Source: Mytilus edulis
Taxonomy: Eukaryota > Mollusca > Bivalvia > Mytilida > Mytilidae
Assembly: GCF_963676685.1 (NCBI RefSeq)
Contig: NC_092349.1
Location: 57,209,431-57,273,430 of the forward strand
Direction of reading: 5' to 3'
DNA length: 64,000 bases
The notes under the pieces were generated by a model. It ran no database searches and was not told the origin of the DNA. It saw only the letters and a list, made by a program, of their open reading frames with translations. Below are positions 35,591 to 49,000 of the stretch, in pieces. Position 1 is the stretch's first letter; each line of letters starts with the position of its first letter. A program made the position numbers and the translations under genes.

Positions 35591-37638
35591 TCTTTGCTTT
35601 CTATTTCTATGGTTTTATTTAGATTACTTTGTGGTGGATCGTCAGTATCATTATTTAGTAAAACAAATTATTTCTCAGATTAGAAGACATTTATTGGTTT
35701 TTAGTAATGACAATGGCTGACATGCTTGGGGCTAGATGAGCTAGACAGTAAACTTCTGTGTTGGTTTTTTTATTAAGTCCAAAGCTGGTCAAAACAAAAA
35801 AAATGTTTTGACCAATATAAAAATAATATCACCAAAAGAACCTTTGTGAGCATGCTTCAAAGACTCATAACTACTCCGAAAGTAATCTGATAAAATTTCA
35901 AGCATGTCAAGTGGTTATTATGAACTTCCACTTATTGGAGTTGCTTTAAGTGAAATTTCAAGTTTTACATCCAAAAATTCTTCATAAAGTTTATCTGATC
36001 AGACTTTAATACTTTTATAGGTTTCAACTATTTTCCTGCCTTATGAATTTGTCAATGTTTACATGTGCATCTTTATTTATTTACCAAATTGTTATTGTTT
36101 TATAACGAAAATTTCGTTTACATGCAGAAATAGAAACGATCAATTTTAATAAGTTTGAGAGATACCATAAGGATATGCAAACTTATAAAAAAAATAATAC
36201 ATAAGGTAATACAACAGTACACAATTTAACACAATATAGAAAACTATTAAAAACTTCAGTAACATGAATCGCACCATTAAGGGGATGATCTTAGGTGCTC
36301 ATGTAGGGTAAGCAGATCTCGTTCCTTATGTGTCATTAGTCATGTAACTCATAACAGTACAATCAGGTGATAAGTCTAATTATAGTTTCCATCCAGTTTA
36401 TGCATTTGTAAGCTGGTTAGATTCAAATACGAACCACACAGTATTGTTACATTGTTGAACTTACATTTAAACAAATAAAACGATGTGGAGTGTTATGTTC
36501 AGGTAATAATTTTATAGAAGTATAAGCAGTGGAATGAAAAGTGTATTTCCCTTTGCTTCGGGATATATGAAGATATGTTCACCCTCGTAACAGTCAACTT
36601 TCTCTAAGTCAAAGCCTTCGCTGAACATTTGTTTAGGGGGGGGGGGAAGAGACTGCTGGACATTTTTTTTGTGGGGAGAGACTAGGAAATAAAGGTATAA
36701 CATTTACCGTTGAATAAAATAATCAGACAATGTTAAGAATCAGAATGTTCTCGAGCGGAGATTTAAGAATGCCCACAAACAAAGTTAGACGCAGTGAATT
36801 TTGAAGACGATTTAAAAAATATGGCCTTGATAAACAAGTATACCACATCTTCTGTGTTATATGTAATTTGTATTCCAGGGGAAATGGCCATATATATCTG
36901 TACCTCTTTTATTGGATCAAGTAAAGTGTTAGAAAGGACTCTGGTAACAGAATTAAAATTTTAAACCAATAACTTTCCCTATCGTCTTTTGATCATGTTG
37001 AACCATATTTAAAGTACATGCCACTGAACGCTAAGCAACCTTCAATCACTCAAGTGTTGGTATACGTAAAATTGTATAAGTGTCTGTTCATGTATATTTT
37101 TTCTTATGTGAAACTCCAGCGTGTTTACACCATATTTTTCATACAAGTGAGATGTTTACTAAGCTATTTAACCTGGTTCAATCCGCCATTTTTTATACTT
37201 CAGAAAATGCTTGTACCAAGTCAGGAATATAACAGTGTTGTTATCTTTTCGGTCGTTGTGTTTAAGCTTTTGCTTTTGCCATTTGATAAGGGACTTTCCG
37301 TTTTGAATTTTCCACTGTATTTATCTATTTTACAATGTACATGGATATTTTTGAAAAAAATTGCCCGTTGGAGTTACCTAATATGTTCAATTATAAATCT
37401 ACACCAGTATAAAGTAGTATACTTATATCTAATAAGTTAATCTAACATAAATCCTGACATTTTTTTATCACTATTTAATCCCTTTTTGTGCGATATTTTT
37501 ACTCTGTACGTAATTACATTCGTACAATGATGATCAAAAGACCATAACAGGATATTTAATTATGATTTAGCCTCTGAATCTTCGTAAAATGATAATCTGA
37601 TGACCAAAGACGGATCTTAATTAATCCGTTTTTGTTCA

Positions 37639-37645
37639 TATAAAA
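37639..37645 (+). promoter_or_regulatory. TATA box of the metalloproteinase gene
   Basis: TATAAAA, 51 bp before the ATG at 37,697, implying a very short 5' leader if it is used. Confidence 0.45.
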
Positions 37646-37696
37646 CGATACACATCAATAATGTGTCATTAATGAAAATAATTATAAACAAAAAAC

Positions 37697-40600
37697 ATGA
37701 GATTGATAATTTTTATTGGACTTGTTGTGTCCTGTAAATGTCATGGAATATACAAACACAGACAAGTTCGTGCCGTAATAAATGGCGACAATAGTGTTGT
37801 GGATGTAAGTATAATATCTCTTCTTCCAAAAAAAAGGGGGGGGGGGTCGAATAAGGATTTGTTTTTATAATAGTAATAATAACTTAATGTAATTATTTAG
37901 CATTTGATAATTGTAAAAAGCAACGATAAATAACAGCCTCAGGTCCATCGAATTCCATTTAGAGGCCATGCTATAGATAGCTTGCGACCGAGCGGAGACG
38001 AGTAAAAAGTCACACTACCTAACTATTGTATCTTTCTAATTTATAGGAAGGTTCAAGAATAATCGAACTAACAATCTCAATAATCCACAATCGCAGCAAC
38101 ACGGAAACAGTTTGTTGATCAAAAAGAATTAATTTAAAAGTTTATGATTTTTTAAAGGTTGTCAACGAGTTGATCGTACGCACATTTTAAATCTAAAGCG
38201 CTTGTGCTCTTTATATAAAATGTAATTCGGTCAACGCCGTTACATCCAATAAATTGTAAAGCAATAAATAAGAAAGATAATCTCTTCATCTTTCATACAG
38301 GCTGATATTGATTTATTGTTTGTTGTTTTGGGTTTTTTTTCTCGGCCAGTGGCAAATAGTTCATACACAAGCAGCTCGAAATGACATAGGAAACGCATAA
38401 ATGTGTGGACTTACATGCAAGAAAAATGAAGAAAAAATGAATCTATAATTGGTTACATTAGTTTGAAATATATATTCGTTAACATTTATGTATTATAGGT
38501 TTCCTGGATGTATTTATTTGTTTAATTACACATTTTTTTTTTTTTTTTTTTTTTTAGAAATATTGAATTTAAAACGATATATTTTATAAAAGCAATTCAT
38601 AAATGTGAGCGGTTTTTTCAGATATTGCTGTAAAAATCATATTTTAAGTTTTTTGAAAATATATAAACTTCTGATATTGATTTCAAATAATTGTTCTCAC
38701 TTTTTTTTTATTCGTTTTTTTTTTTTTATCATAAGAATCTTTACTGGTTTAAAGGTTAAAAAGAAAAATAGTAGAGTATACGTACATGGTGCACTAAATG
38801 GGAAAATCGTCAACTAATACATTTGTACAATTTAATGTACCAGTGACGAATCCATGGGGTAGGTTGGGGGTCAGGGGTTGGAACCCACTTTTTTGACGAT
38901 CATTTAAATAGGGACATATATTTGGAACTCCCTTTATCCTGAATTAGGAACACCCCCTCCCCTCTTTTTATAAATAGCTGGACTCGCCGCTGTGTACTTA
39001 AAACATGTTAGTTTCTACTTAATTGTCAGTAAGTCTTAAACAGTTATTTTACCACTGAAACTTATCGTTCTATTCTTTTTCAGAGTTACTTGGAAAAATT
39101 TGGTTACATGGCACCTGCTAAATCATTGAAACTACATTCTACCACCGAGAGGACAGAATCTCTAAAGTAAGATATTGGAGATATATTAAGATGCTATTTC
39201 AATAATGATTGTTTCCTGGTTCTGAGTCGAGACTATATCCAATAAACAAGAGAGGACTATAAAATACTTTTCTACGGAAGCGCATTAGCGCCACACATTT
39301 TTTTTTAAATTTTTCTTCCTATGTTTGCGTTATAATAACGCAAAACTTTGCGTTATAACGCAAACCTTTGCGTTATAACCCAAACCTTTGCGATATAACG
39401 CAAACCTTTGCGTTATAACGCACAAACCTTTGCGTTATATAACGCAAACCTTTGCGATATAACGCAAACATTTGACTTATTACGCAAACCTTTGCGTTAT
39501 AACGCAAATATCTTGATTTCAATTATTCATTAAGTTTTGTATATATTATGTCCGTCTGTCATTCATTTCGGATGTGATTTACTAGTAGATAAAAAAAGAA
39601 ACATACATACAAGGCCAAATTATTATAATAAATATGCATAGGAATAATGGAATAATTGAAGTGCAATTATACATAAATTAAGACTGATTTGTGCATCAGA
39701 AAAGTATATGATTTAACAAGAAAATAGATATAGTTTAGTATATAGTCATATTAAAATTGAAAGATCAAAAATAATGTCATACAATTGTGAAACCTCCAAG
39801 TCAAATAGACGAAATGATCTTTCTGCTTTAAAATGAATTATTAATAAGGAAACATTTTTTTTAAATCTCAGAATATGATCAAGATTCTTTGATAGAAAGT
39901 CATTGAATTTTCATTTCAATATAATGAAGTATTTTTAAGATGCTTGGGTAGCAATTTAAATAGAGAGAACATAATTTTATTAATAAAACATCTTCATTCT
40001 ATACATTTATTGCCAAAGGGTAGCTTGTTTGAATCTAACCTACTTTACACTGTTCTCAAACGAGAGCTTACTTTGAAAGTATATTTATATTCGGTTATAG
40101 CTATATTAGCAGGGTTGATTTTTTTCTTAGGTATAACCTCAATTTACTCAATTGTCTTTGTAATATATATACTAGTAGTAACTTGGATATCGTTTTTGGG
40201 GACCTTTATAGTTTGTTGTTCAGTGTGAGCCAATGCTCCGTGTTGAAGACCGTAATTCGGCCTATGATGGTTTACTTTTACGAATAGTGACTTAGATGGA
40301 GAGTTTTCTTATTGGCACTCTATGATGGTTTACTTTTACGAATAGTGACTTAGATGGAGAGTTTTCTTATTGGCACTCATACCACATCTTCTTATATTAT
40401 TCTGCTCATTATTAGTCATTGATATGATCTAATTATTCAAGCAGTTTACTTTGCAATTACTACAAAGGTGATAAATTTTATTATATACAGCCTCCTCCAT
40501 TAATAACTACTGTTTCCTTTGAATCTTAAATAAGAAATAAGATAAAACAAATGTATGCGTTATAACGCAAAGGTTTGCGTTATATCGCAAAGGTTTGCGT

Positions 40601-43025
40601 TGTAACGCAAAAGGTTTGCGTTAAACGCAAAGGTTTGCGTTTAACGCAAACATTTGTTTTATCTTATTTCTTATTTAAGATTCAAAGGAAACAGTAGTTA
40701 TTAAAAAAAAATAAATGTGTGGTGCTAATACGCTTCCGTACTTTTCGACGTTATAGTTCAATTAATAGTTATGGAAAATAGTGTTGCAATCGGTATCCGC
40801 TGTACTTCATTTCTTATTATTAATATTTTTCGTAGTTTTGTTTTAATTAAATATAGAAATTGTATAATGTTGATCCTCTTTTTGTTTTTATTAACATTTA
40901 TTATTGTATTTCGTCGGGTACAATAAATGTATGTATGTGTGTGTGTGTTTTTTTTTTCTTATTTTATTTTATTGTTATTTCTGTCAGGCTGACATGTCAA
41001 ACTGTTATTATACATTGTATGATACTTTTGTCGAAATTGTATTACACAAAATGTTATATTGTATATTGAAGACCAAAATTATTTCAATACTTGATATTTA
41101 TATAAGAGAAAACGAACAAATGGACTAACAACTGTTTTAAAATATATGTCCAAATTCTCCAAATGTTTTACAATGACTACCGTTCGAAACGATAGGAACA
41201 TTCATGATGTACCTCCTTCTGCAAACAGCATATATTGACTCTGTGAAGAGCATTACTTTACTCCAAAAAGAGCATGTATTTCCACTGTGAAGAGCTATAC
41301 TGACTTTGTTAAGAGCATTCCTTCAAAATGAAGAGCATTCTTGTTGGATGGGAAGGGGTATATTTAAGAAAAAATCCTTCATGTCATGCTCTATAACAAT
41401 TTTTACATGACATTTAGGCATTAAACTTGTCGATATTTTACACTAAGTGCAATTTATATTGTAAAAACAAACACTTTCGTATATTTCGGAAAGTTAGATA
41501 AGTCAGAACGAAAACGCAAACTTTTTGCATAATTCTACAATATTCCGGGAACGAAATCAGATTATCATATATCTTCCTGTTATTACGAATTTAAAGTTAC
41601 AAATACATATATTACTTATCACATATCCGTTTAAACAAATGAATAACTTAAATTCCCAGTTGTCCTACTTTTATGTTACAAAATAGACTAATAAGTTTGT
41701 TGTTAAGTTATTTTAATACGTCTAGTTCAACTAAATATATATTTATGTGCTTTGTAATTTACATTTTTTTCTACCTGATGAGAATTCGATGCTTTGCTCA
41801 CAAAGATCAGACAACTCTAGAGAATCTCGAAAAGTCTTTTGAACAGAAAATATAATGGACAGTTGTCTACGGAGCACCGCTAGGACATGCATGTGTCCCT
41901 AGCGGGCTCCGTAGAACTGAATTGTTTTTCATGGTAATGAACTTAATTGTTTTTCATGATCTATTGATATTTTATTTTTTTCTACGATTCACATTTATAT
42001 TTGTTCACTAATTTATTAAATCTTTGATTAAAAATGAATCCCTTTTTACCTCCTATATTATAATTGTGATATAGAACATGAAACAGATTAAAAAAAAGAT
42101 TGATATAACCATTTCATCTTTTACTTTGATAGCAATAATGGGCATAGTATCACTGTTAAACATGGTACCATGTGGTGTCTTTCGTGTTGGCATGGCATGT
42201 GGTACCTTGGCATACATTTTTTTAAGATACAAAATGTATGCCCGATTATCAAGTTATAAGAGTAAACAATAAACTGGTCCACCATCCTATCTAAAAAAAA
42301 TCTATCTAAATATCCGCACCGAGTGTAGCGATAACTGAACACGCCGAAAGTCCAGTATAAGTAAATAATCAAGGGGTGTTTACTGCTATACAAATTACTA
42401 TTATACTTCATATGTTATGGAACTTTACATAGAGTAGTAACTATGTTCTCTTAACATATATTTTCGATTCAAAATACATATTAAAAAAATTGACAAACAC
42501 AATCAAAGACACTAATAATTTTAACTAATATACATTGTAGAGCCTTCCAGACGTTTAACAAACTCCCAGTAACAGGACAGTTAGACGGAGCTACTATAGA
42601 AAAAATGAACCAACCGAGATGTGGTCTTCCAGATATGCAGGTCGGGACAGACGGTCTACCCAAACCATTTGTAACTGGTAATTATATACCGTATAACGGG
42701 TTATTTTCTCGTGGTGTAAAATTTCGCTTATTTTCGCGGTTAGAACTAAATCGTCAAAAAAAATCCGCCAATTTAAGGGAGCTACCATTTGATTTTTATG
42801 AGGGGCTAGGATGAAAAATTTTGTCATGCATTTTTTGTTAGCTGTAATCTCTGTCCTGCCTTTTTATTTTTCACTCTGTTCGGTCCTGCCTTTTTTTTAA
42901 TAGTTTATCCTGACTATTTTTTACCTAAATTGTCGTCCTGACTTTATTTTGTGCAAGTATCACATCCTGCCTTTTTTTTTTACTCAAAACTTCTGTCCTG
43001 CCTATTTTTTTCAAATTTCATCCTA

Positions 43026-43060
<35 letters not shown>

Positions 43061-46000
43061 ATCAAATGGTAGCTCCCTAAAAGTGCACATGCAAAGGTAT
43101 TGATAAAAGTTTTGAATCCACCAAATAATAACCGCCAAAATATTTCGTATACATGTATGAAAATTTTACACCCGTAAAAATAACCCGCTATACAGTATAC
43201 AAGATTTATATAGTTAATATAATTAAGGGAGTCTAGGTACTAGGCTTTTAAAAAGGGTAATTTTAGGCTCAAAACATCATTATAGGAAAATGCGTTAGGA
43301 TTATTAATAAGACAACTATCCTTCAGATACGAAATGGACTTGGTGTCACCTTACGGCCTTCAACAATATCCAAACCCCATACCTTAAAATAAGCTACACG
43401 AGTAGCTTGCTGTATGATGTGAGGCAATGCTCCGTGTTGAAGGCCGTACTTTGACATAATATAATGGTTTACTTTTTAAAAATTGTGACTAGGATGGAGA
43501 GTTGTCTCACTGGCACTAATACCACATCTTCTTACATCTATATATATATATATTATATACACAAATAAATGCACAAAACAATAAAAGAAAAACAAATATG
43601 ACCTTTTTAAAAAAATGTTTAAATACGTATCTATATTATTTATATTACCAGGTCCAAAATGGAGAAAAAAGAACTTATCATGGAGAATTACTAAGTACAC
43701 CAGCGATTTGACAAATTCAGTAGCAAGGTAAATATCGAGTGTATTTGCAAATTTTTAAATACAAATATAAATTTATTTACAAATTTGTATGTATAAATAT
43801 TCACAATTTATGAATATAAACTTATTTACATATAAATTTATTTGTTTACAAATTTATAAATATAAATTGTATAATTAAAAATATCTCAACCAAACAAAAA
43901 TAAATAGAAAATAACAGTTATAACTTAGAGTGCATGAACGAACACACTTCCCGTATACTTTATACTTAGATGGTGGTGTGCATCCTGTTCCTCCAAAAAT
44001 ATACTTTTAAAGACGTCGCGTACGGTGTTGGTGTTAGTTTTGGTAACGTTATTTTGACGTTATTTTTCATGCATTGTATAGATAACGTCGTACTTTTTTT
44101 ATTTCGTGCAGCTCAATTATACAGCATAATTTATATGAGCGGTTTGCTTGACTTGCTACGCATAGAACCGAAATGCAAAAGCGGCACATATTTTTTTTTA
44201 AGTACAGTTAAATTAAAACGGAAAAATAATATTCATTTACATTACTATCCCCTTGGAGCAAAGATATTTTCTCTTTCTTTTGATTGAAACAGGATATTTA
44301 AAAAAAAAGTTTAAACCACTGTCTTTTCTGCTGCTTTTTCTTTTAGTTTAAACATATTTATTTATAGTGGATTGGGAAACAAGTTATTACAACTTATATT
44401 AATCCGTTTCCACTTTGAGGGTGCGAATGCTTCCTTGTAGCCTTAGCCTGCTCTTTTCGAAATCTAACTTGGTGACTTTTATGTGCAAGAGATATTGCTC
44501 TCTCTTAATAAAACACGGGTCAGTCATTTATCGCCCCCTTCCGACGGACTATCATTGTTTCACAAGACCATCATACTCGCAAATGGTGCATGTCAAGGGC
44601 TTATTCTTTTATCCGCTTTTGATAATTTCCGAAAATAAAATTTGTATTAGTTGAATCGTTTGTTTCATCGCCTGTATTAAATGGTAAAAGAATCAACAGT
44701 TGAAAGCAAATTCAAATTAACCACAATAAAATTAATTTAAAAAAATTTGCCAATTTTATAAACAAAAAGAAATTTAATCTCAACTATGAACAAGAAAACA
44801 GATGGGCGCAGATAATTTTAGCGCAAAACTACTAGGGGACATTTTAGCGCAGACATTAGAGCCCATTTTAGCGCAGGATTAATCCGTTCAGCTGTATTTT
44901 CGATAGCCCATTTTAGCGAAAACTTTCCTAGTTGAATAATACTAAAACAACGAGCATTAATTTATGCTGGTTTAATATTAAAGTTGTATGTATATATATG
45001 TTCACTTTGGTTCATCATGGAAATAAAAGTAGTTCTATAGTTGTCACTCAGCTATTTACGTTTTTCTTGATACTATCATCAAATTGCAAACAACAACATA
45101 TATAAAAATACAATTTATAGGCGAATGTGCACCACAATCTAGACAAGATAAAGAGAAAAATCAGTTCCTACTGCAACTTTATCAACAGTATTGTACTGAT
45201 TGTGCATGGGTTTTCTCTTCCAGATCTCGCGCATGGGTCTTTGTTTTTTAATGAAAAGTTTGCAAACAAAATAAATATTGAAACAAATATATAAAGAAAA
45301 ATGCAAGGATGAACTTAAGGATGTTTTATTAATCCTTGTATGTGCCCATCGAAATTGATAAAGAAGCATTCCAGCATTTTTTTATCCTTTCATGTTCCTA
45401 TGTCCCTAGAAACACACTATCCATTCTTTCTGAATTGAAAATGTGCAATATAAATTGATCCTTTTTCTATTTTAATCGTTCGTTCTAAAACACCAGGTCC
45501 CATGTACTGAATAGAGAACATTCAAACTAGTCCCCCAAACTGCCTCAAATAATAGATAAAAAGGGAGGGAGAGGATTTCAGAAACATTAAACCTGTTAAG
45601 AAAGTTTTGAATAAGCATTCAATGACATATTTGTCGCTGGACGTCAGATAAACAATGAATCAATACACAAAAAAAATGCGCCAATTTGGGTTACGCAATG
45701 TTTCAACCAATCTCATTATTATAATTAAATCATACTATTGGTAGAGAAATTCACAATTTGTTAAAACAAATTGACAATTTGTTATTTCTAATTGATAATT
45801 TGTTATATCAAATTGATACTTTGTTATATCAAATTGATAATTTGTTATATCAAATTGATAATCTGTTATCTCAAATTGATAATTTGTTATACCAAATTAA
45901 CAATCTGTTATATCAAATTTATAATTTGTTATATCAAATTCATAATCTGTTATATCAAATTCATAATTCGTTATATCAAATTGGAAAAAAGTTAATTAGC

Positions 46001-49000
46001 ATGGCACGTAAAGGCTTCCACAATTTTCGACGTTAGGCACTACATGTCAAGTTTCACAGAACGTAACGTCAAAACAAGTAAAAAAGCATGGTGTGACATT
46101 ATGACTAGACAAAAGTAGTCGCTGACTGTGTCGTTAATACTTCCGACATGTGATCGAAAATGGGTTCAAAAAAATCCCTGAACATTAGATTTTAATGTTA
46201 TATAGCATTTTTTGTGCTATTATAATTTCAAATTTTCCCCCCTCCAAAACTGTATAATATGACTTATCATACTTGTAACAAAAATGTAAAAAACGGCGTT
46301 TTGTGACATTTTGACTAGACAAAAACAAAAAGATCGCGTTTATTTTTTTTCCAATATTTTCTCTTAAAACTTCGACACAATTTTTTTTCATACACTTAAA
46401 AAAAAAGTTTTCACGTTTGAATAAAATTTCATATCGTAGAAAAGACTGCAACTGCCTATTACTTTTCATAAGACACTTTACCAATACGCCAAAACGTCAG
46501 AAAACTGCGAGTGTGACATTTCAACGGATTTAATAAAATGAACAATTTAGGACATAATTTAAACAATACTTACTAATTGAAGACATAAAAAGTTGTATAT
46601 TTATTGTATAATTTTGACACAGGAAGGGTGGATATGTAAATTGTGGTTTGGATCTGCAGCATTCGTTCGAATTTTGAAGAGCTCCAAAAAATATGCGAGA
46701 TTTGGGTTTTGTGACAGAAATACAAATTTCAAAAAATCATTAATTCTGCCACGATCTTTTGAAATGTTGTAACACAACTTTTTATTTTTTTTTCCTGATT
46801 ATATACGGAATAAAAAGATATATCATTTTCGGAATAATCTATTTGAATTACCTTTAAAAATCACTCTTAACTTCACCCCTATCCATATTTTTTTTCAATT
46901 TTCGGCTTGACCACAAAACAAAGTGAACTTTTCGTCCTGGTCAGACGCGTCCAGTTAACGATGACGTCATAAATAAAACATACACCATTAACACCAAAGA
47001 CTACTCTTGCTAGGAGTACAACTTTTTTTTAATAAGTTTAAAAATTGACAAGAATAACTTCAAAGCAACGCTGATCATATGTCGCGGTGTTACTTGTCTA
47101 CACGCTCAAAATCAGTGTTATTAGGGATCATTCGAGTAACAAAATTAATAAAAGTATTGATTTTAAGGCATATTCCATTTCTACTTTTAATTACGCACAT
47201 TTTGATATATACATTTATATAGTTATCAATTCCGAAACTTCTAACAAATGCAATAAAGGCGAACTGGAAAACAAAACCCGTATTATCACCAACACCGTAC
47301 GCGACGTCTTAAAAGTATTTAAACAAATATATATGGTGGCCTTCGGCTGTTGTCTGCTCTTTCGTTGGGTTGTTATCTCTTTGACATATTTCCCATTTCC
47401 ATTCTCAATTCATTTGCAATATATAGACGTTGTTCCTCTGATTTTTTAGTCCAGGATTTTAGAACCACCTTAAGCAGATTCCAACAAAAATATCTACTGT
47501 CAAGTACAAAGTCATGACAGTGATGGAACCAGGGGGAGGGTTCCGTGTGTTAGAACCCTCGGTTATTTTTTTACGATCAGTACATTTGAATGGGGACATA
47601 TGGTTGGACACCGCTTTTGTATCCTGGGTTAGGAACAGTCCTTATGAAAATGTCTGGATCCATCCCCCTGTATGATGCCAATTCACATCCTTTCCTCATA
47701 TCCCCGATTATAACATTGATTAACAAATAGTCCTGTATACAAGATATTATGATGCCTAGTAAAAGTGTTATTTATATAGAATAATTTAGATAATAACAAA
47801 TATAATTCGTAGAATATTTTATTTCTATTTGATAGGTCTGAAATAGAGAGATCGATGCTAGCTTGGTCTGATGTGGCAGATTTAACCTTTACAGAGGTCA
47901 CATCTGGACAGGATCTTGATATTAGATTTGAAACCGGAAGTCACGGTGATGGGAGCGCTTTTGACGGTAGAGGTGAGAGGAGTATTTGATTACGTGATTA
48001 CTTGGTCGTTTTTTATATATAGTGACTATTTGATTACCAGACAAACTATTTCATGATTAATTGATTATTTAATAAAATAACTAACGATTATTTGATTATA
48101 TTGGCAAAACAATTATGATCATGTGATTGGGTGTCCAAGTATTCACTGTGAATACTTGGACACCCCCATAGGGGCCTCAGAGGTATTTGTAACTTACATT
48201 TACTGAACTTAGCTTTTTTACTGTTCAGGATGATTTTTTACTAAAAATATATTCTGATCTCAGTTTGATGAAAAACAAAATATTCTTTTCAAGCAGTTGA
48301 CAAAGACAAAATATTCTGAATCCCAATTTTCCCCATACCCTATAGTGTCAAAATTAAAACAAATAATTTGTTTGATAGCGTTGAAAAACTAAACAAAATC
48401 CTTCGCGGTTTCTGCCTCAGACAACAAAAACATAATCCTCCTCCATTAAGTTGAATGGTTGCTCTCTTATTATTAATATTTATAAACTGATTTATATTTC
48501 TATAGGTGGAGTTCTTGCTCATGCATTTTTCCCTCAGGACGGCAGAGTCCATTTTGACGATGGTGAAACATGGGTTGTAAACAGAACCGGTATTGACCTA
48601 TTTATCGTTAGTGCGCATGAATTCGGACATGCTCTTGGACTTGATCATTCTGAAAATAACGATGCTTTAATGGCACCATTTTACACCGGATATATAGCTG
48701 ACTACAAACTCCGGCCTGATGATATAGCTGGAATTAGATCTTTATATGGTATGAGTTTATTCTAGATGTAACGATTTAGATTGGCTGACAGTGTTTTGAC
48801 GATGGTGAAATATGGATTGTAAACATGTCACGTGACCTTCAGCGGTTTTTAAATATTTACTCTGGCTTAAATTGGGATTGATGTGGAAAATGGTTAAAGA
48901 AAAAAATACTAGAAACAATGGTTCCTTTGAAAGCAATCGTGATAATCTTAAATAACCGTTGTTGTGAGACGACTTATTCGTTTGATACATTTCAGGCTGA

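Larger units (their letters stand above)
32721..37638. other. Intergenic region upstream of the metalloproteinase gene
   Basis: No gene found. It includes a fragment of the CCTGTAATTCAGTGGTTGTC repeat at about 33,670-33,840, a 29-bp tandem repeat (34,085-34,205), the same interspersed family in fuller form at 35,330-35,590, and another repeat at about 36,270-36,380. The open frame at 37,018-37,440 overlaps an interspersed repeat shared with 13,310-13,400 (inverted) and is rejected as a gene. Confidence 0.5.

Noticed and set aside
37018..37440. 140-codon frame just before the metalloproteinase gene
   Set aside because: The middle is an interspersed repeat (also near 13,310-13,400 and 29,637), and composition is like translated AT-rich non-coding sequence.
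45758..46036. 92-residue LLYQIDN-repeat protein
   Set aside because: It is the 21-bp minisatellite read in an open frame; the array is palindromic and linked to a non-coding repeat.
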